This document shows, one piece after another, positions 1 to 10,014 of a stretch of DNA of 64,000 nucleotides. How positions within the stretch are numbered: the first letter of the stretch is position 1; the number at the start of each line of letters is the position of its first letter. Below the pieces are notes generated by a model. It saw nothing but the letters and a program-made list of their open reading frames with translations. It was not told where the DNA came from and ran no database searches. The translations under genes and the position numbers were made by a program. The DNA is from Senimuribacter intestinalis (GTDB lineage Bacteria; Bacillota; Clostridia; Peptostreptococcales; Anaerovoracaceae), in the NCBI GenBank assembly GCA_943192975.1, contig CALPCJ010000002.1, positions 62,001 through 126,000 of the forward strand. Direction: 5' to 3'.

Positions 1-1081
1 CCATTTCCATCATCTCATCGTCCGCACTAAACATTTTCAGGAAAACCTCTGGGAATAAATGGAATAAAATAGTACCGATTGCCATAATTACCAGTGCAGT
101 AATCTGCGCTTTCTTGTAAGTCTCCATCAGACGATGTCTGTCCCTTGCACCAAAGTTATAGCCCATAATCGGCATAGCGCCCTGATTGAGACCGAACACC
201 GGCATAAAGATAAAGGACTGCAGCTTGTAATAAACGCCCAGTACCGCAACGGCTGTTGCTGAAGTCGCTAAGATGGCATTGTAGCCTAGCAGCATAACAG
301 AACCGATTGCCTGCATGATGATAGATGGAAGGCCTACGCCGTAGATATCTTTTACCACAGCCCAGTCGATTTTGAAGCCTTTCAACTGGATTTTCACCTC
401 GTGCTCTTTTCTAAAGAACATGAAGATTGCAACGCACATACCCACTGCCTGACCAGTAACTGTTGCAATAGCTGCACCGGCAATACCAAGTTTTGGCATA
501 CCGAAAAGTCCAAAAATCAAAATCGGATCCAAAACCAAATTGGTCAGTGCACCGCTCAAACTGATAATCATCGGAGCTATCATATTGCCTGTCGCCTGCA
601 GCACTTTCTCAAGCTGAATCTGAATCATGCTAAAGAGGCTGCAAATGGTAATAATTCTAAGATATGTAACGCCACCCTCAAAGATGATAGTATCATCTGT
701 ATACGCACGCATAAACGGACTGGCAAGACAAATACCTACCAATGCAAAAATCAGAAAGTTAAAAAGCCCAATTCTGATACTGGTTGAGGCTGCCTTATTG
801 GCTTCATCAAATCGCTTAGCACCCAGTCTTCTGGAAATCAGAGAATTTACGCCGACAGAACTACCCACAGCCATGGAAATCATCAGCATTTGAATTGGCA
901 TTACAAGAGATACGGCTGTCAGCGCTTTCTGACTGACCATTGCTACGAACATGCTGTCCACTACGTTGTAAAGAGCATTGATGGTCATAGAAAGAATGGC
1001 TGGCCATGCCATGGAAGCGAGTAGCTTTCCAACTGGCTCCGTACCCATTTTGTTGCCTTGAATTTCTTTTTCGTTTGTCAT
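1..1081 (-). CDS. MATE family multidrug/drug:cation efflux transporter (3' end outside window)
   Basis: Inner-membrane antiporter of the MATE (multi antimicrobial extrusion) family. The window holds the N-terminal ~360 residues; the C-terminus lies beyond base 1. The translation is a string of hydrophobic helices with family-typical segments: an SMAWPAI start of helix 1, a NVVDSMFV stretch, a SRRLGAKR loop, and the repeated second half around NQGAMPIMGYNFGAR. The start is the ATG at 1081, with a strong GGAGGGAGGAG ribosome binding site just upstream. Its 5' side faces the 3' end of rnpB. Substrate cannot be told from sequence; MATE proteins in gut Clostridia are usually annotated only as multidrug or polysaccharide-like exporters. 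Confidence 0.9.
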   Translation of the reverse strand, partial: MTNEKEIQGNKMGTEPVGKLLASMAWPAILSMTINALYNVVDSMFVAMVSQKALTAVSLVMPIQMLMISMAVGSSVGVNSLISRRLGAKRFDEANKAASTSIRIGLFNFLIFALVGICLASPFMRAYTDDTIIFEGGVTYLRIITICSLFSMIQIQLEKVLQATGNMIAPMIISLSGALTNLVLDPILIFGLFGMPKLGIAGAAIATVTGQAVGMCVAIFMFFRKEHEVKIQLKGFKIDWAVVKDIYGVGLPSIIMQAIGSVMLLGYNAILATSATAVAVLGVYYKLQSFIFMPVFGLNQGAMPIMGYNFGARDRHRLMETYKKAQITALVIMAIGTILFHLFPEVFLKMFSADDEMMEM

Positions 1082-1150
1082 AACATCTCCTCCCTCCTAT
1101 CATATATAAACAAAATAAAACGGAAATACTGCGTATTTCCTGAAATAAAG

Positions 1151-1496
1151 TATGGGCAAACCTATAAGCCGGGTTCTGTATTAGACAATCATCTATCTGA
1201 GGCGTAACATTACTGCACGCTCTTGCGGTCTACCTACCGGGCAGCGACGGGCCGCCGCTTTTGCGCCCTATTTGACCTTGCTCCGGATGGGGTTTACACG
1301 GCCGCCATGTCTCCATGACGCCGGTGAGCTCTTACCTCACCATTTCAACCTTACCACGGCATAACCCGTTTCGGCGGAATGTTTCTGTTGCACTTTCCCT
1401 ATAGTTGCCTACGCCGGACGTTATCCGGCATCCTCGCCCTATGGAGCCCGGACTTTCCTCATGCATCACTGCACGCGATTGTCTGGTTTACCCATA
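1151..1496 (-). ncRNA. rnpB: RNase P RNA (M1-type)
   Basis: Catalytic RNA subunit of RNase P, which removes 5' leaders from pre-tRNAs. Read on the minus strand, the 5' part carries the universal GAGGAAAGTCCGGGCTCC block and the 3' end carries ACAGAACCCGGCTTA. The two ends pair as a 12-bp P1 stem (1485-1496 with 1151-1162, one G-T wobble), which sets the boundaries. Length of about 346 nt fits bacterial RNase P RNA. A promoter lies immediately upstream. Confidence 0.96.
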
Positions 1497-1504
1497 ACCA
1501 TGTA

Positions 1505-1513
1505 ATTATAGCA
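1505..1513 (-). promoter_or_regulatory. rnpB promoter, extended -10
   Basis: On the minus strand TGCTATAAT (TGn extended -10) sits about 8 nt upstream of the rnpB 5' end. No good -35 hexamer is visible, which is common with an extended -10. Confidence 0.6.
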
Positions 1514-1548
1514 TAAATCAATTATAAATTCCAGTCTTTTTTGTGGAC

Positions 1549-1590
1549 AGCCACGGAAAACCACGCGTTGAATGCGTGGCTGGTTTTTTG
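1549..1590. terminator. GC-rich hairpin, possible terminator downstream of nif3
   Basis: CCACGC/GCGTGG (1561-1566 with 1574-1579), and an alternative AGCCACG/CGTGGCT pairing (1549-1555 with 1575-1581). A T-run follows on the plus strand and only a short TTTT on the minus strand. The only transcription expected here is minus-strand read-through from nif3, so the orientation of the T-run is puzzling. Confidence 0.4.
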
Positions 1591-1647
1591 TTTAAAAAAT
1601 TAGAATTCGATTATAATTAGGGGACTGAAACTGCTGACAGGTATGAA

Positions 1648-2430
1648 TTAAATGCGGCCGAACGGATTCAAATCCAGCTGCGATTCCAAAACCTCTAAAT
1701 CGGTTCCAAAAGTCGCTTCCCGCAGCATGTCAGCCATATTCCCAGTAAATATCTTTTCACTTCCATAGTGCCCAATGTCAAGGACACAAATGCCGGCTTC
1801 CTTCGCCATCTGCGCCTCATGATATTTCAAATCGCCCGTAATATAAAGGTCGCAGCTTTCTTTCTTCGCCTCTAAAATAAATTCACTGCCGGCGCCAGTA
1901 CACCAGCCGACGGTTTTAATTTGTCTGGTTAAGTCGCCGACCCATCTAAAATACCGCTCCTCCATCGTAAGCTCCTCTGAAACCTTGCGAATCAGTTCCG
2001 CAAAAGTCATATCAAAAGGCGTCTGTCCTTTGCGGCAGAAACCGTTATCTGCATCAAAGGGATGTACACCCTGAAATTCTAAAAGAAGACCAAAATAATC
2101 ATTGTTACCGTCTTTTAATTTATCAAAGCTAGTGTGACAGGAATAGACGGAAATGCCTGCCTGAATCAGTCGAATCAAGTAATTTCCAATCACATCTGTC
2201 TGTTCAATTTTCTTGATTCCGCTAAAAAGTAGCGGATGATGGGTCAAAATCATCTGCGCGCCGCAAGCGGCGGCTTCATCAATTACTGCACCGGTAACCT
2301 CTAAAGATACCAGCACAGTATCTATTTCTGCCGCCCCCATATCCAGCTGAAAACCACAGTTATCCCAGCTTTCAGCTGACTCAGAAGGACAGATTTCCTC
2401 GATAACGGCAGTCAATCTTTCTTTATTCAT
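1648..2430 (-). CDS. Nif3-like dinuclear metal-centre protein (GTP cyclohydrolase 1 type 2 / YqfO family)
   Basis: NIF3/DUF34 family protein of 260 residues, the short form without the inserted PII-like domain seen in some Bacilli. The dinuclear metal ligands are present: THHP (His64, His65), CHTSFDK (Asp103) and the late GHYGSEK (His221, Glu225). The SWDNCG segment near residue 22 is also family-typical. It overlaps the 3' end of trmK by 8 bp, the usual trmK-nif3 pairing in Firmicutes, so it is probably translationally coupled. Its biochemical role is unsettled in the literature; the old GTP cyclohydrolase label rests on limited evidence. Confidence 0.93.
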   Translation of the reverse strand: MNKERLTAVIEEICPSESAESWDNCGFQLDMGAAEIDTVLVSLEVTGAVIDEAAACGAQMILTHHPLLFSGIKKIEQTDVIGNYLIRLIQAGISVYSCHTSFDKLKDGNNDYFGLLLEFQGVHPFDADNGFCRKGQTPFDMTFAELIRKVSEELTMEERYFRWVGDLTRQIKTVGWCTGAGSEFILEAKKESCDLYITGDLKYHEAQMAKEAGICVLDIGHYGSEKIFTGNMADMLREATFGTDLEVLESQLDLNPFGRI

Positions 2431-3148
2431 TCGCTGCCTCCCATTCCTTAATTAACGCTTCCAGTCTCACAATTCTATCTCTGGTTTCTTTACTCTGCTG
2501 TTGTACATCTTTCGCGTTCTCTTCGATTTTACCCAGAATCTGATATTCAGTTTCGAGGTGTTTCTGCAGATATTCCCCTGTCAATACGCCTCCAAAAGCA
2601 ATAAGCGAAGCAGGATATTCAAATTCCGCACTATAAACAGGCTGCGGATTTTCCGCTGTAAAAACTGGTATCGGTCCGCTTTCAACGGTCAAAATCTCAC
2701 AGAGAAACTTTCCCTCTCTGACGATTCCTTCCTTTACGATGGAAAAACCATTGCATGCCAGAAAGTGTCTAAGTCTGCCAGGGTTATTTCTCGGCTGCAG
2801 AATATATCTTTTAATAGACCGGCTTTTTTTTAGATTCCATTTAAGCATGTCTGCAATGAGAAGACCTCCCATGCCCGCCATGACAACCACATCAACTTCC
2901 CCATCGGAAAGAACATCGATGCCGTCGCCGAGGCGCAATTCGTAGTCGCCTTTAGGTTTCACCAGTTTACAGTTGGTTTCTGCCTTTTTTAAAGAACCGC
3001 CGCTGACATCGGTCATAATCACTTTTGGGCATTTATGCTTTTCCATTAAATACAGTGGCAAGAAACCATGGTCGCACCCAATGTCCGCCATGGTTTCTCC
3101 TTTTCTTATTTCGTCAGCGATATATTGCAATCTCTCGCTTAATTTCAT
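2423..3148 (-). CDS. trmK: tRNA (adenine(22)-N(1))-methyltransferase TrmK
   Basis: SAM-dependent class I methyltransferase that makes m1A22 in tRNA. The 241-residue protein has the Rossmann motif I as ADIGCDHG (about residues 21-28), a VVMAGMGG motif, and the YILQPRNNP segment characteristic of TrmK/YqfN. The C-terminal ~50 residues are charged and predicted coiled coil, as in the family. It starts 6 bp after the rpoD stop and overlaps nif3, so it belongs to the dnaG-rpoD operon. Confidence 0.94.
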   Translation of the reverse strand: MKLSERLQYIADEIRKGETMADIGCDHGFLPLYLMEKHKCPKVIMTDVSGGSLKKAETNCKLVKPKGDYELRLGDGIDVLSDGEVDVVVMAGMGGLLIADMLKWNLKKSRSIKRYILQPRNNPGRLRHFLACNGFSIVKEGIVREGKFLCEILTVESGPIPVFTAENPQPVYSAEFEYPASLIAFGGVLTGEYLQKHLETEYQILGKIEENAKDVQQQSKETRDRIVRLEALIKEWEAANE

Positions 3149-3154
3149 CTTTCG

Positions 3155-4345
3155 TTACTCCAGATAATCCTTTAATTTCTTACTTCTGCTTGGGTGTCTC
3201 AGCTTTCTAAGCGCCTTTGCCTCAATCTGTCTGATTCTTTCTCTTGTTACGTCAAATTCCTTGCCGACTTCCTCTAAGGTCCTGGAACGTCCATCTTCAA
3301 GACCGAAACGCAGTTTCAGCACCTTCTGTTCTCTCTCTGTTAAAGTGTCCAGCACTTCTACAAGCTGTTCTTTCAGCATGGAAAATGCCGCAGCTTCAGC
3401 CGGTGCTGGTACATCATCATCTGGAATAAAATCTCCCAAATGACTGTCTTCTTCTTCACCGATTGGAGTTTCCAGCGATACAGGTTCCTGTGCAATCTTC
3501 TGAATTTCTCTAACCTTGTCTACAGAAATACCCATTTCCTTTGCGATTTCTTCCGGGCTCGGCTCTCTTCCATAAGTCTGCAGCAGCTGTCTGGATACGC
3601 GAATCAGCTTATTGATAGTTTCTACCATATGCACCGGAATTCTAATGGTTCTCGCCTGGTCAGCGATGGATCTGGTAATTGCCTGACGAATCCACCATGT
3701 TGCATAAGTAGAAAATTTGTACCCTTTGCGATAATCAAACTTATCAACAGCTTTAATCAGTCCCAGATTTCCCTCCTGAATCAAATCCAGGAACAGCATC
3801 CCTCTGCCCACATAGCGTTTTGCAATGCTGACTACAAGACGAAGGTTTGCTTCACAAAGCTTTTTCTTTGCTTCCTCGTCCCCTTTTTCCATTCTCTGAG
3901 CCAGTTCGATTTCCTCATCGGCACTGAGAAGAGGTACCTTTCCGATTTCCTTCAGATACATTCTAACAGGATCGTCTACAGCAATTCCTTTTGGCAAAGT
4001 CGCTTCGATATCGATTTCACCGGTTTCGGTCATAACAATGCCGTCATCTTCTTCATTGCCGTCAAAATCATCATCCCTGTCCATCATGGAAGGAAAATCT
4101 TCAGGTTCTGTTTCGCTGGCAATCTCAATGTCCTTAGAAAGCAGCGCTTCATAGATTTCGTCTACCACATTCTTGTCCAAATCAAAAGAATCTAAATAAT
4201 CCGCCATATCCGTATAGGTCAGAATATTTTTCTTTGTCTTAGCTTTTTTGACTAGCTGACTGATGAGTTCGTTCTTAATTTGTTCTGGGCTCATGCCTGC
4301 AAAGGTTTCATTTAAATTGTTTGCTTTTTTTGTTTCTGTGCTCAT
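3155..4345 (-). CDS. rpoD: RNA polymerase primary sigma factor RpoD/SigA
   Basis: Housekeeping sigma-70 factor, 396 residues. Region 1.1 is present at the N-terminus, followed by an acidic linker. Region 1.2 includes DPVRMYLKEIG; region 2 includes NLRLVVSIAKRY and the -10-reading YATWWIRQAI; region 3 follows; region 4 ends with the helix-turn-helix VTRERIRQIEAKALRKLR. It is the downstream partner of dnaG (11 bp gap) in the conserved macromolecular-synthesis operon. Length and motifs match Clostridial SigA closely. Confidence 0.98.
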   Translation of the reverse strand: MSTETKKANNLNETFAGMSPEQIKNELISQLVKKAKTKKNILTYTDMADYLDSFDLDKNVVDEIYEALLSKDIEIASETEPEDFPSMMDRDDDFDGNEEDDGIVMTETGEIDIEATLPKGIAVDDPVRMYLKEIGKVPLLSADEEIELAQRMEKGDEEAKKKLCEANLRLVVSIAKRYVGRGMLFLDLIQEGNLGLIKAVDKFDYRKGYKFSTYATWWIRQAITRSIADQARTIRIPVHMVETINKLIRVSRQLLQTYGREPSPEEIAKEMGISVDKVREIQKIAQEPVSLETPIGEEEDSHLGDFIPDDDVPAPAEAAAFSMLKEQLVEVLDTLTEREQKVLKLRFGLEDGRSRTLEEVGKEFDVTRERIRQIEAKALRKLRHPSRSKKLKDYLE

Positions 4346-4356
4346 TCTACATCTCC

Positions 4357-6108
4357 CTATTGTTGGTTTTTAAGTTCTCGTTGCACTTTCATAAGCTGAT
4401 CGGTCAGTTCCATAATTCTATCCTGATTATCATTTTCGTCTGCCATGGAAAGAAGCGTCAAAAGCTTCTGCTCTTCTCTGGTCAACCGCTCATGGTTCCA
4501 CGTTCTGATACAGTCGTGAAATACCTGTTCCTCGTTGCCGACGACTACATGATTCAAAACTTCTTGCAGCCCTGCAGCTCCTTCATCGGAAAGCCCGTCC
4601 ATAATCTGGTTCAAATCAATGAAATGATGATGTGCATAGCTTTCTGCAAGAAGCTGATAAATCTTCAGGGCAAATTCACTTTCTAAAATTCCCGGATAGT
4701 CTACTAGCCTGTCTATATATCTTTCTTCCGTCAGTAAAACTTTCAACAGTGTTTTCTCTATGGGTTTCAGTGCCACATGCTCTACTTCCTCCTGTTGTGA
4801 GCGCTGTTCGCGAACCGGTGCAGACCGTTGCTGCGTCTTTTGTGTATTATCATTTCCTAAAAGTTCCATTCTAATCGCACCTTCTGCAATTTTCAGGTCT
4901 TTAGACAGTTTTTTTATGTAAATTTCCTGTTCAACAGGACTCATCTGGCGCAAAATATCAATAGCCTTCTTCATGTAGTCGATTTTGTCTTCATCCTGTG
5001 ATAAATCAAAACCCACTTTAGCCGATTCCAAACGGTAGTCTCCATAAGGCAGTGCCCCATCTATCAGCTTTAGAAACGCCGTCTTTCCGTTTTTCTTAAC
5101 ATATTCGTCTGGGTCTTTTCCATCGGTAACATGAAGCACCTTGACCTTGCAGTCTTCTTTCTTTAGAATTTCAAGACCTCTAAGAGCAGCTGCCCGTCCA
5201 GCATTATCAGCATCATAAGAAAGAACCACATCCTTGGTATATCGCTTAATCAGTTTTGCCTGATTCTCCGTCAGCGCAGTTCCAAGAGAAGCTGCCACAT
5301 TCTCTACACCGCTCTGATACAGAGCAATCACATCCATATATCCTTCAACTAGAATAATAAAATCTTCTTTGCCTACACTCTGTCTGGAAATATTCAGACC
5401 ATAAAGATTATTCTTCTTCTGAAAAATCCTGCTTTCAGGCGAATTCAAATATTTGGGATTATCACCCGGATCAATAGCTCTTCCCCCAAAGCCGATGACC
5501 TTGCCGGAGGTATTAATGATTGGGAAAATGACCCGATTTCTAAATTTATCGTAGTATTTTCCTTTGCTTTCTGATACCAGCCCCAGCTCTACCATAATCT
5601 TTTTATCGACGCCCTGTGACAACAGGTACTGATACAAGCTATCCCACTGCTCATCGGCATATCCGATACCAAACTTCTTCAAAATAGCAGGTGCTATCTC
5701 CCTGCGCTTCATATAAGCGTAGCCTTTATTTGCCTTTTCCGTAAAGGAGCGATAAAAGAAATTGGCCGCCAGTTTGTTAACCTTGTAATAAATATCTCTA
5801 TTGTCACTGCGAGCATTTCTCTCTACGGTAATGCCCTCTTCGGCAGCGATTTTCTCTACCGCCTCAGAAAAATCCAGATTATAATAGCGTTTTACATATT
5901 CGATGACATCACCGGTCGCCCCACAGCCAAAGCAGGTAAAAATCTGCTTCTGCTCGGAGACAACAAAAGAAGGCGTCTTCTCATTGTGAAACGGACAACA
6001 ACCTTTATAGTTGGAACCTGCTCGTTTCAGAGGCACGCTTCTTCCTACGACATCTACAATATTCACTTGATTTTTCAAATTTTCTATGGTAGAACTTGAA
6101 AAACTCAT
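4357..6108 (-). CDS. dnaG: DNA primase DnaG
   Basis: Synthesises RNA primers at the replication fork. The 583-residue protein has an N-terminal CHC2 zinc-ribbon (Cys38, His41, Cys59, Cys62 in CPFH and CFGC), a TOPRIM catalytic core (LVEGYMDVIAL and SYDADNAGRAA), and a C-terminal helicase-binding region. It directly precedes rpoD. Normally dgt lies immediately upstream in Clostridia; here a restriction-modification pair intervenes, leaving a 155-bp A+T-rich gap (6109-6263) in which I see no clear promoter. Confidence 0.98.
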   Translation of the reverse strand: MSFSSSTIENLKNQVNIVDVVGRSVPLKRAGSNYKGCCPFHNEKTPSFVVSEQKQIFTCFGCGATGDVIEYVKRYYNLDFSEAVEKIAAEEGITVERNARSDNRDIYYKVNKLAANFFYRSFTEKANKGYAYMKRREIAPAILKKFGIGYADEQWDSLYQYLLSQGVDKKIMVELGLVSESKGKYYDKFRNRVIFPIINTSGKVIGFGGRAIDPGDNPKYLNSPESRIFQKKNNLYGLNISRQSVGKEDFIILVEGYMDVIALYQSGVENVAASLGTALTENQAKLIKRYTKDVVLSYDADNAGRAAALRGLEILKKEDCKVKVLHVTDGKDPDEYVKKNGKTAFLKLIDGALPYGDYRLESAKVGFDLSQDEDKIDYMKKAIDILRQMSPVEQEIYIKKLSKDLKIAEGAIRMELLGNDNTQKTQQRSAPVREQRSQQEEVEHVALKPIEKTLLKVLLTEERYIDRLVDYPGILESEFALKIYQLLAESYAHHHFIDLNQIMDGLSDEGAAGLQEVLNHVVVGNEEQVFHDCIRTWNHERLTREEQKLLTLLSMADENDNQDRIMELTDQLMKVQRELKNQQ

Positions 6109-6263
6109 AGTCTGTCTCCCGATTTTGTCTTCCTATTAGTACTATTCTACAAAAAACAGACTTTTCCTTTATTTTTTTTTAAAAAACTCTTGACAAATTT
6201 TTAGCAAAATATCAAAATAATTCTCAGTAAACAGTACTTTATTACTGGTTATTTAATTGCTGT

Positions 6264-8042
6264 CTAACTATTATCCGCCTCATCATTTGTTGTCTGAAAA
6301 AAATCGCTCGCAATATCCTCATGAGATATTATCCCCGCTTTATAATAATTAACGGTTAACAACAATTTCTTTATATCTATTGCAGCACCGCAAACTCCGG
6401 TGTTTAATTCCAAGAGATTTATTTTATCCTGATATTGCCCTTTAAAATGACCGGAAATGAACATAAAATAGAATAATCGGATGTCCTGTGAAAAATGCTC
6501 CCACCATTTGTTCGGATTTCTTTGAGTATCACGTATGGCATTATCGCCAATATAGCGCTCCATTTCGTCTGCTTGAGTGATTGGCAAGTTATATCCATCC
6601 TTATAAGCTTTCGTATCTATAATAATTCCATAATTTTCATATAGATTATGGGTATAGCATATTCCGTCTGGTCTTCTTGAACCTCCTAGATGATCTCCCT
6701 GATAACCACATTCTTCAATCAGCAATTCCATCGTTTTCATTTCAAACAGTCTATGCTGTCTTGAATCATAGGCTAAATCAATTAATGCCAGATACTCATG
6801 AGAAAGATGTGTAAGTTTCTCACGAAGTTCTTCTTTCACATCTAACAAATCTGTTCGGGTTAAATCTTGATTCAATGGTAAAATAAAATCATTGATATTA
6901 TCATTCCAAAGAAATTCATCTTCGTCTATGATAATATTTAATCCAATATTGATTAATCCTCGTACATCATCTTGAATGGTTTCAACTGCAACAGCTATAT
7001 TATATAACGCTAAATAATCTTTAATTTCATATGCACAAATATAGTCTCCTTTTTCCATAATCGCCTTTAGAACGAGCGTTCTGCGAGTTCGTAATAATTC
7101 CCTGTCATTTCCCTTCGTAGCCATCATCTCATAATAAACATTTTTTGATATTCTGTGATGTCTGCTTCGCCCTACTACGCGATTCAATGCAGAACTACCC
7201 TTTGCCGAAATCATGTACGCCTGTCCAATAGTTTCACTAAATTCCTGTCCGTTAACATTTACCGAAACCTGTTTGGGAACCTGCATCACCAAACCAAGTT
7301 TTTCCAGCCATTTTGAAATCATCCTCGCATATTTATCAGAAGAGCCATCCCAGTCGGTTTTCATTTTATTTTTTTCTTTATTTGATTTTGTCATTGCAAG
7401 TGTTCTGATTAAAATAGACTGAGGAAGACTAGTAAATCCATCTTCTCCAATAAATCCCAATTTGCTTCCAAGTTCAAATTTTGTTAAATGTGTATTTTCA
7501 TTTTCCGCTAATAGCTTTAAAACACGCACAGCTGGAGGATAAGACAAAACAGCTGTAAGAAGAATTTCATTTTCCTGTTCGTTTAGTTCTTCTCCTGCTG
7601 TTCTTGCTTGAGACAGTCTTAAACCACTATCTGAAATAGCGAATGTATCTGTCTGATAATCGTACTGAATAAATCCTAACGCATGCGCCCAGCGCACAAA
7701 ATTATCTGCTGGCCAATCTCCGATAAAATCTCTTTTTTGTCCTGGTATGGATGCCTGTATTATCCCATTGCAACGAGCAATGCTTCTAGGAGAGAAAGAA
7801 GTTCCAACTAAATCTGCATATTTGATGCATAATGGTTCTGAATTAAGCACCTCAATAAAACGAGATTTCCCATCTCGCTCTTCTATTAGAGATGGAATAA
7901 TCTGTGTCTTCAGCTCAAAATGTTTCTCTGACATATTGTCAAAAATCGCTACTATATCACATAAACTTCTAAAATCACTTGGATCCTGTACCCAGCCAAA
8001 AGTTCTGAATTTTATATTTTGTGTAGGTATTATATGAATCAT
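6264..8042 (-). CDS. FokI-like type IIS restriction endonuclease
   Basis: Homologue of R.FokI along its whole length, not only in the nuclease domain. The N-terminal DNA-recognition part has FRTFGWVQ, RWAHALGFI, SYPPA, GFTSLP and GSSDKYARMI, all matching R.FokI as I remember it. The C-terminal cleavage domain has GGSRRPDG, then IIIDTKAY, then ADEMERY and FISGHFKG. The PD...DxK catalytic triad is intact (Asp459, Asp476, Lys478, counted from the chosen ATG). By homology it should recognise GGATG and cut downstream; that specificity is inferred. The start is uncertain: ATG at 8042 (592 residues) or an in-frame TTG at 8054 (596); neither has a good ribosome binding site. It follows the methylase stop by only a few bases, and base composition is A+T-rich compared with dnaG. 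Confidence 0.93.
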   Translation of the reverse strand: MIHIIPTQNIKFRTFGWVQDPSDFRSLCDIVAIFDNMSEKHFELKTQIIPSLIEERDGKSRFIEVLNSEPLCIKYADLVGTSFSPRSIARCNGIIQASIPGQKRDFIGDWPADNFVRWAHALGFIQYDYQTDTFAISDSGLRLSQARTAGEELNEQENEILLTAVLSYPPAVRVLKLLAENENTHLTKFELGSKLGFIGEDGFTSLPQSILIRTLAMTKSNKEKNKMKTDWDGSSDKYARMISKWLEKLGLVMQVPKQVSVNVNGQEFSETIGQAYMISAKGSSALNRVVGRSRHHRISKNVYYEMMATKGNDRELLRTRRTLVLKAIMEKGDYICAYEIKDYLALYNIAVAVETIQDDVRGLINIGLNIIIDEDEFLWNDNINDFILPLNQDLTRTDLLDVKEELREKLTHLSHEYLALIDLAYDSRQHRLFEMKTMELLIEECGYQGDHLGGSRRPDGICYTHNLYENYGIIIDTKAYKDGYNLPITQADEMERYIGDNAIRDTQRNPNKWWEHFSQDIRLFYFMFISGHFKGQYQDKINLLELNTGVCGAAIDIKKLLLTVNYYKAGIISHEDIASDFFQTTNDEADNS

Positions 8043-8058
8043 ATCTTTGCGCAAGAAG

Positions 8059-10014
8059 TTAATAATTAATAATTAAAACTTCGTCGCTTTCTCCTCTCTT
8101 CGTATTATAGCTGGAATTTATATAGTTGTAATTTAAATGAATTACATGATATTTTTTACTCCATTCTAATAAACTTTTGTTAATTTGACCCTTATGAGAT
8201 AACACATTAGAAAGAGCAAATTTAATATTTTTTTTATTCAGGTAATCTAATAAATTATACAAATCAGCCTCTTCTTCTTCTCCCCAGTCTTTAAATCCTC
8301 GATTTCCATCATTATAACTTCCCGTTGTTATTAAATAAGGTGGATCACAGTAGACAAAATCTTGCGGGCCAAGGGTTGTTAAGTCCAATTCCATAAAATC
8401 CTTACTAGAAAATATAATATCAATCTCTCTAATTCGATTCATAACTGAAATCAAATTATTCCTCATTCTTTCAGAAAACTGACTTCTATTTCTCCCAAAA
8501 GGATTATTGTATTCATGGCTATTATTGAATCTGAACTGGTAATTAAAAGAATAACAGGTCAATGTGTACAAATCTATCGGATCCGGTGTTTTATTGTAAT
8601 CCTTTCTAAATCTCAAAAAACCTTCCTCATTGGTTTTTGAAAGTGAATATTTTTGTATGTTTAAATCAATCTGTTTTAATACTTCTTCTGTGCTTCTGTT
8701 TTTAAATGTATTGAATAACTCAATAATTTTTGTATTTATATCATTACACAGAATTTTATCCGCTTCTGCATTAATCCCCACATTACCCCCGCCGGAAAAC
8801 AAGTCAATGAAAAGATTGATATCTTTAGGAAACAAAGGCATAATCTGTGGCAATAGTTTGTATTTTCCACCGATATAATTCAACGGACTTTTAATAAATT
8901 TTTTGTTTTTATTGGAAGGTTTCATTCTGCTTTTGTAATTATAGGAGATTGTGTTCTCCGCAATAAGCATTGGTTTTTCTCGCTGCACATCTTTCCTTAT
9001 ATAAAAAAGATATTCATACAAAATTTTTTCTTCGTTATTTATTTTACTCTTATACTTTCTGTATTGTATATTGTATTTTTTATATGTTTCTGCAATGCCA
9101 TACTTTTTCATTATTTCTTCTATCTCTGAAAAGCTCATGATGCCTTCGCTGCTGTAACTCAAAACAATATGCTCAAAGTCAGCCTTTTTCATAATATCTT
9201 CAAAAGCATTCGCCACATCTTTTTTTATACAGAAGGCAGATTTTTGCTTGTCGTAATTGCGCATCCCTGTTACGCCCTTTATCTTTGGCGCATCATATCT
9301 TGAAATCGTCTCTAACAAGTGATAATTTGGCGCATACTGCCTAGAATTATAAGGTGGATCCAAGTATAAAATATCTCCGCTTATCTCTAATATCAACTCA
9401 CTTGCATCTCTATTATAGCATTTATTTCTATGACCGTTATTCTCAACATCCAGTCTTATCATTTCAAAATTTTTGTACGCCCGTTTATCCCAGTTCTTCA
9501 AATATGCCCCATATGTTCCTGTAATATTCGAAACAAAAGGTACACCTTCAATAAGACTTGCTAATAAATAAAAATACTCATCCTGATTCAATAAATTTTC
9601 GTTTTTCCATGCTTCTATAGTCGAGCGAATATAGTCTATTCGCATTGCATTTTGCACTGATACATACATGCGATGAGTTTCGCCATATGGGGAATAATTC
9701 CTCGTAATAAAATAGTTTTCTTCAACCTTATTACAAGTTGATTCCTCTAAAAATTTAAAAGGATCTTGAATGCCAATCTTCTTTAATTTTTTAAAATCAG
9801 GAATATGGTTGTTCTCTATTGTTGCCTTTTGCAACACATAGGAAAAATACATAAAATCATTAGAAATCACTTCATATTTATTTTTAAAATGCTTTGCTAC
9901 AGATGCTGTTCCTGAAAACAAGTCACAAAAAATTTTCTCGTTTCCTGATGTATTTTCTTTGATTACATATTCAATGCTGTCTAACAATGCTACTTTGCTT
10001 CCAATATATCTCAC
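8059..10014 (-). CDS. M.FokI-like bifunctional N6-adenine DNA methyltransferase (two fused D12-class domains)
   Basis: Protective methylase of the RM pair. Two complete D12 (Dam-like) methyltransferase domains are fused in one chain. The first has DLFSGTAS and DPPY (about residues 219-222); the second has NYIGGK, DLFSGGGN and DPPY (about 557-560). This double architecture is that of M.FokI, where each half methylates one strand of the asymmetric GGATG/CATCC site. I chose GTG at 10014 (651 residues) because GGAGG lies 8 nt upstream; the in-frame ATG at 10041 would be almost at the predicted transcription start and lacks a ribosome binding site. The restriction gene follows at once, so the methylase is made first. 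Confidence 0.93.
   Translation of the reverse strand: MRYIGSKVALLDSIEYVIKENTSGNEKIFCDLFSGTASVAKHFKNKYEVISNDFMYFSYVLQKATIENNHIPDFKKLKKIGIQDPFKFLEESTCNKVEENYFITRNYSPYGETHRMYVSVQNAMRIDYIRSTIEAWKNENLLNQDEYFYLLASLIEGVPFVSNITGTYGAYLKNWDKRAYKNFEMIRLDVENNGHRNKCYNRDASELILEISGDILYLDPPYNSRQYAPNYHLLETISRYDAPKIKGVTGMRNYDKQKSAFCIKKDVANAFEDIMKKADFEHIVLSYSSEGIMSFSEIEEIMKKYGIAETYKKYNIQYRKYKSKINNEEKILYEYLFYIRKDVQREKPMLIAENTISYNYKSRMKPSNKNKKFIKSPLNYIGGKYKLLPQIMPLFPKDINLFIDLFSGGGNVGINAEADKILCNDINTKIIELFNTFKNRSTEEVLKQIDLNIQKYSLSKTNEEGFLRFRKDYNKTPDPIDLYTLTCYSFNYQFRFNNSHEYNNPFGRNRSQFSERMRNNLISVMNRIREIDIIFSSKDFMELDLTTLGPQDFVYCDPPYLITTGSYNDGNRGFKDWGEEEEADLYNLLDYLNKKNIKFALSNVLSHKGQINKSLLEWSKKYHVIHLNYNYINSSYNTKRGESDEVLIINY

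Noticed and set aside
401..1103. Open frames on both strands inside the MATE gene
   Set aside because: They are shadows of the MATE reading frame; none has a ribosome binding site or a recognisable product.
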